From Fuerstiella marisgermanici (GTDB lineage Bacteria; Planctomycetota; Planctomycetia; Planctomycetales; Planctomycetaceae): a stretch of 64,000 nucleotides of DNA. A program made the position numbers and the translations under genes. The stretch spans positions 1,488,001-1,552,000 of the forward strand of contig NZ_CP017641.1 of the NCBI RefSeq assembly GCF_001983935.1, read 5' to 3'. The notes under the pieces were generated by a model that did no database searches, was not told the DNA's origin, and worked only from the letters and a program-made list of their open reading frames with translations. Positions 63,849 to 64,000 of the stretch are shown here, piece after piece (position 1 is the stretch's first letter; each line of letters opens with the position of its first letter).

Positions 63849-64000
63849 ACAGGTGCATAGGCTGGCATCCTGTGGTCGCGCACGTCACATGTCATAGAGG
63901 CGGGCCAACGATCTCTTGATCGAAAGGCTCAGCAGCCTTGGCCAGCATCTCATGTGACAGCCCAACAACTTTGGCTGATTCACAAATCGCACGGAACATT

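Noticed and set aside
1-64000. CRISPR arrays or rRNA genes
   Set aside because: No regularly spaced identical repeats and no conserved rRNA segments were seen anywhere. The direct repeats found are IS duplications or short tandem units.

Overview
The window looks like chromosomal DNA of a planctomycete (Planctomycetota). The left end carries the phylum's hallmark gene set: a multi-heme Pirellula/Verrucomicrobium-type cytochrome, a PSCyt1-DUF1549-DUF1553 (PSD1) protein and its DUF1501 partner. GC-rich intergenic palindromes and a GH3-family adenylating enzyme fit the same group. No rRNA genes or CRISPR arrays were seen; one tRNA gene, for selenocysteine (UCA), is present.

Layout. 1-15.7 kb is ordinary chromosome: the cytochrome gene end, a PSD1/DUF1501/esterase operon, a palindromic repeat cluster, a large membrane protein, a prenyltransferase-repeat protein, a GH3 enzyme and a CehA/McbA-type metallohydrolase. 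16.2-56.5 kb is an accessory region packed with insertion sequences: IS3 x2, ISL3 x2, single-gene IS66 x2, three-gene IS66, IS21, ISAs1 and ISNCY-like, plus IS3 and IS66 remnants. It holds an azoreductase, a TIR-domain gene split by ISL3, a divergent HTH-NACHT-HEAT-nucleotidyltransferase gene with an overlapping HEPN gene, an orphan AbrB-type antitoxin, a tRNA-Sec with a tyrosine-integrase element (integrase, DNA-binding proteins, Toprim/helicase protein, serine recombinase), and a three-gene two-component operon cut by five ISs. The region ends with fragments of selD and fpg. 56.6-64 kb is chromosome again: an AaeXAB-like efflux operon (DUF1656, HlyD, FUSC, NodT-type outer membrane factor) and the tail of a second outer membrane factor.

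Main observation. Taking out four ISs, each with one copy of its target duplication, joins five fragments between 50,724 and 40,083 into one uninterrupted frame of about 1,167 codons. Its product has helical repeats and a C-terminal GHKL kinase-like ATPase. Taking out the three-gene IS66 restores a 155-residue stand-alone receiver protein. The third gene is intact: a receiver domain fused to an alpha/beta-hydrolase with a C-terminal membrane anchor. Repeat/kinase sensor, lone receiver, then receiver-effector is the architecture of Detocs defensive two-component systems, here with a serine-hydrolase effector and a recently broken sensor arm.

Second observation. The NACHT gene ends in a nucleotidyltransferase with an exact GSx10DxD motif and overlaps a HEPN gene. 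An MNT/HEPN-type toxin-antitoxin pair therefore appears wired to a STAND NTPase sensor. A TIR gene, itself split by ISL3 but otherwise in frame, is transcribed divergently from it.
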